Numbered from the stretch's first letter, positions 13,601 through 25,136 are shown. The stretch: DNA of 64,000 bases from Micropterus salmoides (GCF_014851395.1 NW_024040152.1:19396308-19460307); one strand, 5' to 3'. Translations and numbers: made by a program. The notes: generated from the sequence alone by a model not told the origin.

Positions 13601-13745
13601 CTTTTTTAGGATGCAGTACCTGTTGGACTCAAACACCTGGGTTGAAAAAAAGCCTTTGGAAAAAGAATGTAGAAAAAGTTCTAACGCCTGTGCAGGGTTT
13701 AATATGTTTACAAATGAGTACAAGCTTGATGGCTGCAGACAGTGA
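1657..13745 (+). CDS. c4: Complement component C4-like, C-terminal half (partial; probably impaired)
   Basis: C4 is a thioester protein of the classical and lectin complement pathways. Exons I can place, with consistent phase: 1657-1710, 1808-1897, 1982-2188 (thioester), 6572-6647, 6799-6991, 7108-7203, 8804-8966, 9424-9614, 9756-9914, 10012-10071, 10143-10233, 10817-10988, 11190-11280, 11458-11560, 11663-11752, 12940-13044, 13180-13263, 13393-13525 and 13610-13745, about 760 codons. They cover the thioester (TED) domain, CUB, the last macroglobulin domain and the C345C/netrin domain. The basic RTRNRR stretch in exon 10817-10988 sits where C4 is cut between alpha and gamma chains, and this points to C4 rather than C3 or C5. 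Oddities: GCSEQ instead of GCGEQ, an in-frame TAG at 13230, no convincing exon for the segment between 11280 and 11458, and two introns that need GC donors (6648, 8967). The N-terminal half lies left of the window or is absent. The TGA at 13743 ends the ancestral frame. Confidence 0.9.
2059..2073 (+). other. Altered thioester motif GCSEQ
   Basis: The codons GGA TGT TCA GAA CAG give G-C-S-E-Q, preceded by L-P-R and followed by T-M. In active C3, C4 and alpha-2-macroglobulin the motif is GCGEQ, and the Cys and Gln form the internal thioester. Both bond-forming residues remain, but the central Gly is Ser. Whether the bond still forms cannot be told from sequence. Confidence 0.9.
2416..2470. repeat. 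Tandem (AATTATA)n microsatellite
   Basis: A 7-bp unit, AATTATA in some rotation, is repeated about eight times without interruption. It lies in the long C4 intron directly after the thioester exon. Confidence 0.85.
3100..4965 (+). mobile_element. Decayed L2/CR1-like LINE, 3' part
   Basis: Broken frames on the plus strand encode pieces of a non-LTR reverse transcriptase. A YRPISILP-type stretch lies near 3755, a FIDLSKDFDSV block (the FADD-like RT core) near 3964, and a thumb/C-terminal part at 4108-4371. A further C-terminal piece is near 4530-4620. It ends in a TTAAATAAA-type repeat tail at about 4925-4965. A (TTA)n run at 3617-3640 and an internal deletion near 4020-4080 break the frame, and the 5' end is truncated. 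It lies in the long intron after the C4 thioester exon and cannot be active. Confidence 0.8.
5880..6535 (+). mobile_element. 3' fragment of a non-LTR element
   Basis: The segment ends with AATTTCCCCTCGGGGATCAA and TAAAG (6483-6507), the palindromic tail seen on many fish LINE-type retroposons. Upstream, a short open stretch at 6018-6170 resembles the C-terminal end of a retroelement protein but carries no catalytic motif. The left boundary is not defined. It stops just before the C4 exon at 6572. Confidence 0.5.
7255..8690. repeat. Dispersed fish repeat, split by an hAT-like element
   Basis: The two outer parts, about 7255-7561 and 8368-8690, contain short phrases I recognise from a common teleost intergenic repeat, such as GACTTTGGTGATC near 7390 and repeated CATGTTAGCA near 8575-8600. 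The middle is occupied by the element at 7570-8359. A related fragment lies near 2590-2700. There is no coding content. The repeat fills the C4 intron between exons 7108-7203 and 8804-8966. Confidence 0.45.
7570..8359. mobile_element. Non-autonomous hAT-like element, 790 bp
   Basis: The ends form a 12-bp inverted repeat: TAGGGATGAAAC at the left (7570-7581) and GTTTCATCCCTA at the right (8348-8359). The flanking 8-mers TACGCTAC (7562-7569) and TAAGCTAC (8360-8367) match at seven of eight positions, which fits the 8-bp target duplication of hAT transposons. No transposase frame is present. Confidence 0.8.
13230..13232 (+). other. In-frame TAG in the C4 C345C-domain exon
   Basis: Exon 13180-13263 reads in the frame set by its neighbours and by both splice phases as A-Y-I-V-E-V-L-N..., then TTT GAG CTC TAG AAA ACG. 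The stop falls where C4 proteins have an aromatic or other residue, and the downstream exons at 13393 and 13610 remain clearly C4-like. A single base change from TAC or TAT would explain it. If real, it removes most of the C345C domain. A sequencing error or polymorphism cannot be excluded. Confidence 0.8.
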
Positions 13746-14238
13746 AATGGAATCTGTTTCATTTTACTTTCATTTTCATTTTAGTGTAACTCAGTAGTTT
13801 CCCACACAGACAGCACGGGTGTTGAGAGCTCTATTCTTTACTGTTTATAATCAAATTCATGTAAGCGTGTCAGCCCGACTCCACCACAGTACCATTTGAA
13901 CTTTTATTACTTACAATGTAACCATTAATCATTTATGTCCAATACAGCTATCTGTGCCTAAAGTAAAGTAACTTATCTTAATATTGTCTAGCAAATTCCT
14001 TTGTATGTGTATACTTGGGTGGAGCATTGATTAGATGCATACATATTGAGATAATTATTTTAAATGGAACTCAACACAGCAACAGGGGAAAAAAGAGTGC
14101 ATCCACAAACAAATTTAAGCTCTTTCATGTCTTTCCAAATTGTGTGATTCAGTTTGGAGTATTGGTTTGATATAGCTCCCTAGTTATTTTTTTCTTTTAC
14201 TGGCAGTAAAGGATCTGAGAGGGGTCTCTGTACTCAAG

Positions 14239-14270
14239 CCCCCCCTCAAAGTTACCCCTTTGAGGGGGGG
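14239..14270. repeat. Perfect 13-bp inverted repeat with 6-nt loop
   Basis: CCCCCCCTCAAAG (14239-14251) is followed by the loop TTACCC and then by the exact reverse complement CTTTGAGGGGGGG (14258-14270). The stem is very GC-rich and stands out in AT-rich surroundings. No function is apparent. Confidence 0.8.
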
Positions 14271-15014
14271 AGGGAGTGGTTTTGGGTTCATGTGCATCCA
14301 CATAAAGTGGCATGACAGTCTGCATGTAAGACTGGCTCAGTTGCCCCCGATGGAAATGCACAGTGACAGGATTCGGATCAATCATCACCTCATAAGGAGA
14401 ATAGCTCTTTATCAACTGTAAAGAGCTAATAGTGCTCTTCTCAAATGTGTTCCACTTAGAAAGATACCAAGTGCAATTATATAATTCAAAAACGTGTTGA
14501 GTTGGAGGTGATGGAGAGAGAGGTAATGAGAGAAAATGAGGGATAGTGGTAGGGAGCAGTGCAGCAGGAGTGGGAGGGGGGCATGGGCGGAGATGCGAGG
14601 AACAAGCAAGGGCTTATGTGCTTATATTATTCTAATCTCTGAGGCCGGGTCCAATGTAAGCAACATGGGAGAACTGACCATCACTTCAATCACAGCCAGA
14701 TCAATGCCTGCACTGTTTCAGCCTTTGCCATTAGACATTTCATTAAATTTGAATCAATAAAAGGTAAATAAATACGCAGACTTCAGCATCACACATTTTC
14801 ATCTTGGGATTACTTTGGTGCCCCGTCAGTAGCCAACAGCAACAGCACTTTTGAAAAAGTGTACTTTTTACCCTAGCCTTCTCAAGGTAATAATGGCTTG
14901 TCATGACCAAGCAGTGTAGCCTTGTGCTTATGATTAGAGTCACAATCCATCAAGAGTAGTCACAGTTGTAAATTAGTTATTGCTCAGGCTGCACAATAAA
15001 ATGCTAACATTCTC

Positions 15015-15389
15015 TCAACAAAGATGGACTGGCTCTGGTGAGTGAATGATACATTTATATTTTCTTAGATCTGTGGGGGATTGCCACAAATGATTTACTA
15101 TAAATACATATTCCACGAGTACATGCTCACCTACTCTCACAAACCTAATATGCTTGATCATCAACTGTGAAATTGGCTGGGTATTTGCAAAATGTGCTTG
15201 CACGACCAGGTGTATTCTGTGTGCAGTAGCCTCAGTTGTTGAAGATGTGTCTCCAGTCATTTTTCCAAAGGCCAACACAGGGTCAGCGGTTTGAGGGTGG
15301 TCTACGGTGCAGAAAGGAGTAGAGTGAGGGCGGAGCTGTTCCTGGAGGCTGCCAACAGATGGAGGCACTGATGGAGTGGGACCACCCAC
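15015..15389 (-). pseudogene. Orphan exon-like frame, unknown protein
   Basis: A 124-codon minus-strand frame has protein-like composition in its middle (for example H-L-V-V-Q-A-H-F, then I-R-F-V-R-V). That part ends at a good GTGAGC donor near 15128 in phase 1. There is no neighbouring exon on the same strand that I could connect, and I cannot name the family. It may be a stranded exon, a retrocopied fragment or chance. Confidence 0.3.
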
Positions 15390-16133
15390 TCAAGCCACAC
15401 TACACTCACAATTACCTAGATTTTCATCTTTATTTCTGGGTGACTTGGTCCGTTATTAGGATAAGCCTTTTCACAGAAGACATTTTGACATGTCAAGTAG
15501 GAAAAAAGCACAGGTGTAAATAAGAATATTTATCATGGCTGGATTCCATTTAGCTGCTTAAGTTCTGATACTGTGCGTGCTGGCTCACTGTCATGACTTA
15601 CTGGGACACCTAAAAAGAATGGAGCTATCTTTGAACACTGGTTTTACTACTAAAACAAGTTGAAATATTTATCTATTATAGGAGCAGTCTCCAGATGTGG
15701 CACTGAATTATAGATTTCTTTCATTGTCTTTGATGTCATGTGTTTGTATACAAACCAGTTAGGAGTTCAGTTTGTGAATACAGTTGTGTGCATATCAAGG
15801 TGCGTTTTGTTAACATTTTGATCATGCCAGATTTACATTCTATGGATTTGCGAATGAGATCATTTAGTTTTTAATTTTGCTGTATTATCAGCTGCTGTTT
15901 GTCATCAGCAGTTTCCTTTGCATGGCCAAATGTGTATCATTTTATATTTACAGTATGTCTCTCTTTGTCATCTCTCTCCTCTAGTTGCCACAAACTGATT
16001 AATCCAGCACTAGCTCAGCTTTGACAAGAATCCAGGTGGTTTATTGTATACACTTCATTGTGATGCTGCAGTAGTGTATTGTAGGTTAGTTGCTGTCCAG
16101 TATCAGAACATGGTGTGCTTGCCAAGAAAAACA

Positions 16134-16285
16134 TCTTCGCCCAGCACATCCATCCAACCATCCATCGTCAACCGCTTATCCTGTGTACAGGGTTGCGGGG
16201 GGGCTGGAGCCTATCCCAGCTGACATTGGGTGAAAGGCGGGATACACCCTGGATAGGTCGCCAGTCCATCGCAGGGCCGCTCAGC
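16134..16285. repeat. CATCCATCC-type dispersed fish repeat
   Basis: A CATCCATCC-like start, an AACCGCTTATCCTGTGTACA phrase, and GATACACCCTGGATAGGTCG followed by CCAGTCCATCGCAGGGC make this a recognisable, widely dispersed teleost repeat. A partial copy in the opposite orientation lies at about 37020-37085. No coding content. Confidence 0.65.
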
Positions 16286-17689
16286 ACATTAGCTAAAATA
16301 TCTAATGGTGAATATATTTTTACTGGGTTCTTACATACCCACACTGTAGCATATGTAGAGCGAGGGTATGTAACAATAATAGAATATAAGAGGACTGTTT
16401 CTTCAGCCAGAGTTTCGCTGTTCTTTTATGTAACATGATTTTGCATGCTCACTGTCTAAATAATTTGATGGCATAAATTATGTTTTATCATGTATCAATT
16501 AGACAATAGTTAAACAAATAACTACACATTAGATTCATGCAGTGTTAATGAGCATCACAATACTGTGTAGCATCTGTAATATAATAATTTAAGAAAGCGC
16601 TTGTAAAAGACATGGTCATGACACATATATGAGTGATGTTTGAATTAGCTGTAACTGTTTTTTTCAGTTACCAGAAAAGCTTTTTATTGGATAATATACT
16701 TAGACTGTTTCTCCTAATCTCCTGTTAACATGTTTAGGACTAACATAAATAAAAATTAACAATGGCTTGTATTGGGTGAATACTACACTTAATAAATGCA
16801 AGTGCATCTTACATTATCTTCAGATATATACCTACAGAGCCCAGCTAATATAAACTTTTGTTTTTGGTCTCCTGTAAAATTAGTAAAATGTCACTTATGC
16901 CCTGTTTGCTCTAGACCCATGATACAGTCGTCTTCATGTGGTTTACAAAAGGTGGGATGGTGGGTGGCCATTTGGTTCAGAGCACTCACAGAGCATTTCT
17001 TAAATCTGGTGGATATTTGGTCACTTACATAACTCCCACGTAGCTACATCTCATTACCTCCAACAAACAGCCAATTCATATAGCGAGAGGTTCCTGTCCC
17101 CCAGAGTCTGCACTGAATACCTGCAGTGTTATGCTATGTATTCCAGCTGAATCATGATTCTCAGACCAGGGCTTTATTGAATCAACGCTGTGTCTCGGTG
17201 TTAGCATTGCCCGGTATAAGTCAAGTTGCATTCAGTAGACACTGAAATAACTGTCATCAGCCATGCAAAGCTGAAACGTGCAGACTATTTTTGTGTTACA
17301 GTACATGAAAGAACATAAAAAATGGCCAAGCATGTCTTGTACACATTTCACAAAACTGCATGTTATCTAAAAGTCTGGTCGCATTAGATATTAGATTACA
17401 CACAAAACGCTGAAGTCAAAATCATTTATTATTTAAAATCACTGACTTAATGAATTCAGCTCACAAGAAATAACAGAGAAATAACGTATATATAATAAAG
17501 AAATAACAAAAAAGAAAAACACCAAAAAAACAGAACATAAGAGAGTAGTTGATCATCTTCGATACACAATTGTATGTAAAAATGCCACTCTTCTTATAAG
17601 TCCAATACAAATATTTTCCATGGTAATTGAGAGAGTGGGACCACTAGGCGTGGAGAAGGGGGGTGTCCTTAAGTAGGAGCAGACTTTAT

Positions 17690-17828
17690 CACTCTCCTCC
17701 TTTCTAGTGGTGGTCCTTTCTCTCACCTCTTTCCTCCCAGATCATATCCAGCAATTCTATGTGAGCTTTCCAGATGGAGGGAGCGTCACAAAGAAAGAGA
17801 TAAAGCCAAGAACTAAATCATTATTCTG
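17690..17828 (+). promoter_or_regulatory. Candidate non-coding first exon of the tenascin gene
   Basis: A strong donor, GGTAAGTTTTT, ends a short stretch (about 17741-17828) that follows a pyrimidine-rich run. Tenascin genes usually start with a non-coding exon, and the first coding exon at 19399 is preceded by a usable acceptor (TTTTACAG, ending 19338). This is inference only; no TATA box is evident. Confidence 0.3.
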
Positions 17829-19398
17829 GTAAGTTTTTCCCATGTGACTGTAATATCAGAGCGGTAATTGCAGTCATTTGAATCAATATACTCCATTTAG
17901 ATGTCTTTTGATATTCCTTCATATCCTTTACAGCCTTTACAGTTCATAGCTGAACATATTCTCAGAGTAATTGAGTACATTTGTCTGAAACTATCATGTT
18001 GTTGTATAATACTGTGTTTAAGTTGCTAAAAGCACCTTAAAAACCAACAGTGCACTCATTGCAATGAGTGGTGAACATGATATGTAATTTTCAGTGTGCA
18101 TAGATAATGTAGCATGGTTATACCTACTATGGTTTACTTTAATATTTCTATAAATTTTATAAAAATGAATACTGCGGTAGTATTACAATTCATATTTTAG
18201 AAGTAAATAGTGGCTATTATTTCAGTTAATTCTGCAGGCAAAATTGGCTTGCTGTGTAGGAAAGCGTCCTAATGTGTTTACAGGCTGGCTTGGTTTATTT
18301 GATTTTCTACAGATTTAAAGCCAAGGCTGGACATATTTCTTTTAGGGATTTTATGAGTTGTGGGTGCAACGGATTATGTAACCTTCTGTATAGTGAAAGA
18401 CGTACAGTGTCCCACAGTTCTATACAGTGACGCTCTGTTACCTCTCTGTATAGTCTCTCCAGCAGACTCTGGAGACTTCCCGCTCAAGTCACCTTCTTCC
18501 TTCCTGTTCAGAATCAAGTAATTTAGATTTGACATGGTTTGGCAAGCCATTGAATTAACTATTATGGCTGATTGAAACACTGCTGTAATTCTTCAACTTA
18601 TATTTTCATATTCAGTTTTTCTTCACTTTTAAATGTGTACCAGCATGAACTGTCTAAAAAAGGTTTATAATATAATTTCTCATGAACATTCATTCTGGAC
18701 ATTTTTTGAATGATGTTTCCAGTGTCTTGCCCTGGTGCTCAGGGAAGAAAGTTCGATAAACTGTTTCACTTAAAATAAGCTGCGTGGGTGTAGGATGATG
18801 CAAAACCGGAAGATTGTCTTGTTTCAATGTGCTCTTATGCTTCTGACCACTGTAAATGATTTTGCTTAATGAAACTTCTTCAATTTCAGATCACAGCATA
18901 TAAATTATAGAGAAACAGTAGCCCAAAACAACCTCAAATGCTATGACTAAAAGGTTACCAAAATGAGTTTATGAACTAAATGAAAAAGTAACTAATCTGG
19001 TCCCTTGCTTTAGCCATTGCAGTCAGGTCACTTTTGAGAAAATCAAAAGAATCTGAACTTGCTTGAAATGCTGCTTCTTAATAGCCAGTAGAGGTTTGTA
19101 CAAGTGTGAATGGGAACTCTGTGAATGTGAAGCTGGCAGAAAATGAGCATATATGCTCAGCAAAGCCCTTCTTTGGATAAAAAAAGTTCTAAATTATTTA
19201 GTATAGAATTTCATGCATTGAACTCAATCATAACTCAGCTCTTTCATTTTTTTCATTTCTAGGAAAGACCTTGAATATTCCCCTTTGTAAGTGGTTACAG
19301 AAATATAGGAATATAGGAAGGAGTTCATAATTTTACAGTAACAAACATACAGATCCACCAAAGGCAATACCATCTCTGGCTGCTGTTGCTGGCTCAAA

Positions 19399-22300
19399 AT
19401 GCTGTTTACTCTAGGACTTCTCCTCCTTCTCACCCCATTTCCCTCTTTTCAATCCACGACCAATGAGAGGAGAAACTCGACAGGAAGCAACGTGACAAAA
19501 TCCAATGCTGTTTTCACCCTGTCAAAACCAAAAACCACTGCTGCTCTTGCCAAACAGGCCATTCGCCCAACCCTAAAGCCAAACACAGTCAATCAGACTG
19601 TTTTACCCACTCCAGTGACCACCAAAAGCAAGCCCAGCCCAGCAGTAATTCAAACCACTCCGTCAGCAGCAGTAAAGCCTACTCCAATCAGTGGCACCAT
19701 CACCAACAAAGACAAGCACACGGTCCCAGTCAATCAGACTGTTTTAACTAAATCTCCCTCAGCCAGTGAAGTGAAGGCTACCAAAGACAAGCATGCTCCC
19801 ACTCCAGCCAGCAGTGCTAAAACCATAAAAGACAAACTCCAAACTTTAGTCAATCAGACTGTTTCAATAAAATCTCCTTCAACTGGTGATGGAAAAGCTA
19901 CCAAAGACAAGAATGCCCCCGATACAGCCAGCAGTGCTAAAAACATAAAAGACAAACTCCAAACTTTAGTCAATCAGACTGTTTCAATAAAATCTCCTTC
20001 AACTAGTGATGGAAAAGCTACCAAAGACAAACATTCCCCTGCTCCAGCCAGCAGTGCTAAAACCACAAAAGACAAACTCCAAACTTCAGTCAATCAGACT
20101 GTTTCAATAAAATCTCCTTCATCTAGTGATGGGAAGGCTACCAAAGACAAGCCTGTCCCCAGTGTAGCTCAAAATGTTCAGTCAACATCCTCAAAGTCTG
20201 TTCCTGTCAGTAGTGGTAAAACCACCAAAAACAAGCCCACAGCCTCTGTCAATCAGACTGTAGCTAAATCGCCCCCTACCAGTGATGTGAAGAACTCCAA
20301 AGAAAAGCCTGCCCCTGCACAACCAATCAAGGTGGTCATCAGTGATGGCTGTGAATCAAGCAACACCAAGGAGCAGGAACTGAAGCTGAAGCCTGGCACT
20401 CCTTTGGTGATGACGCATAAGATCAGCTTGTTGCCTGGTGGCTGCACCGGGGGATGTGAGGCTGAGATGGCTACGCTGAAAGGACGTCTTGCCCGACTGG
20501 AAAGAGAGATGTCCTCCCTAAAAGAGAAATGTATGATTCTGTCATATTGACCAGATTATTATATTTGACACAACATTAGGGATGTGGATTTAATAAATTA
20601 GTTTTTTTTGTTGTTGATGTCCAGGTCCATGTTCTGCAAATTGTCCAAAAGACTGTAGTGGCAATGGAGAATGTCAAAAGGGGAAATGTATCTGCCAACA
20701 GGGATTCATGGGTCCAGACTGCAGTAAATGTACACAAGGAGTTGAGTGTAATAAAAGTAAGTGAGAGTGCTCTGTTATTTGGATGTGATCGCATTAGAGA
20801 CACATATTTGAAGTCAGAGAGCTTAATTTTTTCCTCTAACTAATGTCTCATTCACACTTTGCCTGTAACCTCTACTCTGCAATTTCAGAAGCTGCCAAAG
20901 GAAAGGTAAAGTTAACTGTGGAAACAGTGACCGTACAGGCGAATAAAGACAAGGAAAACCTGCAGGACAAAACCACCAAAGTAGAGCATGCACTCTTCCA
21001 GAAGGTGGAGCAGAAGACGGTGTCTGAAGCCAAAGAGACTGACACTAAACCCAAAGTGGTTACTAATGCTAAAGCAGGTCTAAATAAAACACAATCAAAA
21101 CAAGAAGCCTCTGTTAAGAAAATAACTATTAAGGACTCTTCAAGTGCCTCAAAGACCAGTCGCCCAAATGTCCGTCAAGATCTGTTGAAACATGAGGGAA
21201 GAAAGCATGAAGAGGCCCGCAAAGGCAAACTGACAGTCCTGAGCTCTAAAAAGTTCCTCCAAAAAACTGACAGTAAAACAAATCGTAATTCTGAACAACT
21301 AAAAGACGAACCTCCAACCAAGATAACCCAGATTAACATGAAGAAATCTAATGGCACAGCTAAAATTGTGACCATTCTGTCCAAGGTTGTGGGAACAAAC
21401 AAAACGAGAGCAGGGAAGGAGACCTTGGAGCAGTCCACGCTGGCTGAGAAGAATGTAACTCAGTCATCTGTACATAAACCCCCTAAGAAAGTGCAGTCTG
21501 TTGACAACAGAAGCTCTGAAGCTGGCAAAACAGGAAAAGAGAAAGTTACACAGAAGAGTCAGTATTTAGTGAATGCAACCATTGCAGCAACACCAGGCGA
21601 GGCTCGAATGCAGAACAAAACAACTGTCAGTGGCTCGGGGAACGCAAAGAGGATGGGAGGATCTGGATTAGGTTCTGTAAAGGTTGTAAACGTCTCATCC
21701 TACAGCTTTACTGTCACGTGGGCAGCACCACAAGGGATGTTCAAGAACTTCACCGTGATCAGAAGAGAGCCTCGGACAGAGGATGATGTAGACGACCATG
21801 AGGAGTTTGAAGAGGAAGCTCTTGAAGGAGACAAGGCCTCCGCAGCAAAGAACACAACTGAAGTCCAGGTACAGAGTGAGAGCACCAACACGACTGCTGC
21901 CTCTGGTAAAGCTGTTGGATCTAGAGGCAAAGGTGAAACCAAGAGGATCTCTATGGTGGTCCCTGGCAGCGTACGCTCTGTGGAGTTCAGTAACCTTCGG
22001 GCAAACACAGGCTATGTCCTGCACATATATGGTACTGCAACTGAGAGAAAATCAAAGATTCACAGAGTAACTGCAATTACAGGTACTTACAGTTTAAGTA
22101 CATTTCTCATTGTCACATGCATAATTCCTCCACTACACGACCAATACTGGGAGCAATGAATATGTGGAAATGGGAATAAACACCCCCTTATATTCTCTCA
22201 CCAGGTCCTGAGCCAGCCACAGAGATGGTTTTCAGCAATGTAACAGAGTCTTCTCTCAGTGTTTCCTGGTCCAAACCAAAGACCACATTCGCAGGCTGCA

Positions 22301-24754
22301 GGGTCACATTCACCAACATTGTCACAGGTCTGTCAAAGGCTGCCTGTATACTGTTCCTCAGGTCAAAATGTCCCTTACTTTATATCAGGATCTTTTATTG
22401 GGAAGTGTTAATTGTTTCAGTGTGAAATTTGTGATGTATCATCTTGCTAGGAGAGAGCCGCTTTGTGACCGTGGACTCTCAGCAATCTTCCGTGGTTCTG
22501 TCCAAGTTGTCTGCTGGATCCTCCTACATAATTTCTTTAACTACTACAAAAGGCAGAGCGCAGAGTGACGCCCTCACATCCGTTATCACCACAGGTACAC
22601 AGTTAGATAAGCTTACTCATATGTCCAGCTACCCTTTTTTGTCTTAGTGTAGCAGCAATAAACACACCATGTATTGTCTCTTGACTGCAGTGCCCGCCCC
22701 TCCGACACATCTACAAGTTGTCAATGTGACAGATACCAGAGCTGTGCTGCAATGGACACCCAGTCTGGGGAAAGTAGACCGCTTCATCATCAGCTATGAG
22801 TCCGCCAAGAGTGAGTGTGGCAGCATTACCCTAATAACTAATGAGAAAGCACTAATGGCTAAGCTAAGTGTAATTAATTCTCCTTCTTGCCACAGCTCCT
22901 AATGTGACAGTGACAGTGATGCTCGCCGGAAACTCAGTGGAGCACCATTTGAGAGGCCTGCAGAGAGGCACCTTGTACACAGTCAAAGTCCTGAGCCAGA
23001 AGGACAGTCTCCAGAGTATGGCTATCACAACTACATTTACCACAGCTAATGGTGAGTAGAGATGAGAATAAATACAGGAGGATGGGGTGTGTTTACTTGC
23101 TCTTCAGAGTTTGTGTGTAAAGTGTGTGAACATGCCTTTTTGTGTCCCTCAGTGGTTAAAGCCAGTGAGGTGGGTGCTCGCTCCGCAGTGATAGCATGGA
23201 AAGCTTCCACTGTTGTTTATCACAGTTACAGACTGATCTACCAAGTGGCAGGAGAGGAGACAAAGGTGAATAATATTCCCTCATCATTGGCACATGCAGC
23301 ACAAAGAGAGCCCCTACATTTACAGAATTGCATGCTCTTCTGTGTACACATTAGGAGGTGATCCTGGACCCATCCACCACTGAGTACAAGCTGACGGGAC
23401 TGTTGTCAATGTCACGCTATATTGTTCTGGTACAAGGCGAGAGAGATGGGCACTACACACCGGTTGTCACCACAGAATTCATCACAGGTGTTGTATTTTA
23501 TTTAATCCAGCTGATTTATCTGCCCTATCAATACTTTATCATAACTAAGTTATTCTTTTTTTCTTCCCTTCAGGCAAACTGCGTTTCCCCTTCCCTACTG
23601 AGTGCTCTCAGGAGCTGCTGAATGGAGCTCTGCAGTCAGGAGAGGTGGATATCTACCCGCAAGGAAAAGAGGGACGAGCAGTCAGAGTCTACTGTGACAT
23701 GGAGAGTGACGGAGGCGGCTGGACGGTGAGCCAAATTAGTTAGCGAATAGTTGTCTGAACAAACCTTTGCACTGAAGAAGTGGCAGAATGGCTTAAAATA
23801 CTCTGCATTTGTATAGCGCCTTTCTGGTCTTTTTGACCACTCAATCAACACTACATCTGCATTCACCGGTCAAACACATTCATACAAGTGCTCAAACCGA
23901 AACATTCACACACTGACGCCAATCTGATGTGTGTTTTTAGGTGTTCCAGAGGAGGATGAATGGAAACACAGACTTCTACAGAACCTGGAGTGAATATAGT
24001 GCTGGCTTTGGAAACCTCAGCGAAGAGTTCTGGCTCGGTACAGTTGGACCAAGTTCTCATCAGCACATCTGCATCAGAATCTTTTTTTAAATGTAAAATC
24101 AGTCTAAACTATTCACTTTTCATTTCTTGTACTATTAGGAAATGAGCTTCTTCACAACCTAACCAGTGTCGGCCCTGTGAGTCTGAGAGTGGATTTGCGA
24201 TCTGGAAATGACACTGCCTACGCTCACTATGCCAACTTCTCCATTGATTCAGCGGACAGGCACTATACCCTTACAGTGTCTGGCTACACTGGAACTGCAG
24301 GTTAAAACTGTATAGAAGTTGAATTTTCCTGAACATGTGATGTGCAGTCTATACTGTAGGCTATTATACAGTAAATGCTCAATGTCACTGTATTTCTTTG
24401 TCAGGTGACTCTATGAGGTACCATAATGGGCGTCCATTCTCCTCCCGGGACAAGGACCCTGATCCTCTGGGGATCCACTGTGCCAGGGCCTACATGGGAG
24501 GCTGGTGGTACAAGAACTGCTACAAGACCAACCTTAATGGTCTTTATGGCATCAGCAGTAATAATCAGGTACAGTCACCTCTTTACCTTGACATAGACAA
24601 ATTAACTTTAACATAAAGCAAATATCATCATTTTTATTTTTCGGTTCTGACACAGGGAATCGTCTGGATAGACTGGAAAGGTAAAGACTCCTCCATTCCT
24701 TTCACTGAGATGAAGTTCAGACCGTCCAGGTTCTCTCCTGCAACTCATGGCTAA
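19399..24754 (+). CDS. tnxb: Tenascin family glycoprotein, probable tenascin-X orthologue
   Basis: A secreted matrix protein of about 1306 residues in 14 coding exons: 19399-20530, 20625-20756, 20889-22082, 22205-22327, 22451-22594, 22691-22810, 22896-23051, 23153-23265, 23355-23487, 23574-23725, 23941-24037, 24139-24300, 24405-24568 and 24656-24754. Order: signal peptide (MLFTLGLLLLL...); a long Thr/Ser/Lys/Pro-rich region with NQT sequons in 40-residue repeats; a Cys pair and short coiled coil ending L-K-E-K-C, the tenascin assembly region; one EGF-like domain (20625-20756); a Lys-rich linker; four or so fibronectin type III domains, the first carrying an acidic insert; and a fibrinogen-like globe (23574-24754) with D-G-G-G-W-T and the DPDPLGIHCA stretch. 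Mammalian tenascin-X has many more EGF and FN3 units. The X assignment rests on position between C4 and CYP21. Confidence 0.88.
19711..20190 (+). repeat. 120-bp tandem coding repeat with NQT sequons
   Basis: Inside the first coding exon of the tenascin gene the phrase CAATCAGACT recurs at 19731, 19851, 19971 and 20091, an exact 120-bp period. Each unit encodes 40 residues containing V-N-Q-T-V, K-S-P-S and A-T-K-D-K. Looser copies of the VNQTV block lie before (about 19585) and after (about 20250). Each NQT is a potential N-glycosylation site. Confidence 0.9.
23790..23935. repeat. Dispersed repeat in a fibrinogen-domain intron
   Basis: The phrases TTGTATAGCGCCTTTCTGG and CTACATCTGCATTCACC are typical of a short dispersed teleost repeat (retroposon tail-like). 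It fills most of the intron between exons 23574-23725 and 23941-24037. Confidence 0.55.
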
Positions 24755-25130
24755 GGATACATCAGTCTTCACGGGTTCTCCAACCTGAAAATCTCACACC
24801 TGCTCCAGAAATCCAGAAGACTGCGGATCTCACAGTTGCTGCATGTCACTTTCCAATTGAAATTGCATGTACAGTGGTTTTGATAGCTATAATGACAGCT
24901 TTCAGTACCTTTCATTCACTGTGCAGGATTTTTTTCTGATCTGTTTTTTTTTCTCTTCTGGAAACCAAAAGAGTGGATAAAATGTATTATTGCAACTTTT
25001 TGTATACTGTTCTGCCTGACCCATGCATTTCAACATAGTTTTGTTTTGACTCTAATACCTTCTTGTGCACCACCATGGTATGCCACCTCACTACTACTGT
25101 AATTAATTATGCACTGTCTCACTCCATTGG

Positions 25131-25136
25131 AATAAA
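25131..25136 (+). terminator. Polyadenylation signal of the tenascin gene
   Basis: AATAAA lies about 380 bp after the stop codon at 24754, just before the cyp21a2 promoter region. It implies a 3' UTR of roughly 400 bp. Confidence 0.65.

Larger units (their letters stand above)
13746..17690. other. Intergenic region between C4 and the tenascin gene
   Basis: No gene can be supported on either strand. The stretch holds a perfect 13-bp hairpin at 14239-14270, an AATAAA near 14755, an orphan exon-like frame on the minus strand at about 15129-15389, and a dispersed repeat at 16134-16285. The rest is AT-rich and unremarkable. Confidence 0.6.

Noticed and set aside
1657..13745. C3, C5 or alpha-2-macroglobulin instead of C4
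   Set aside because: The basic RNRR processing site, the order of segments after it and the linkage to CYP21 and tenascin all fit C4.
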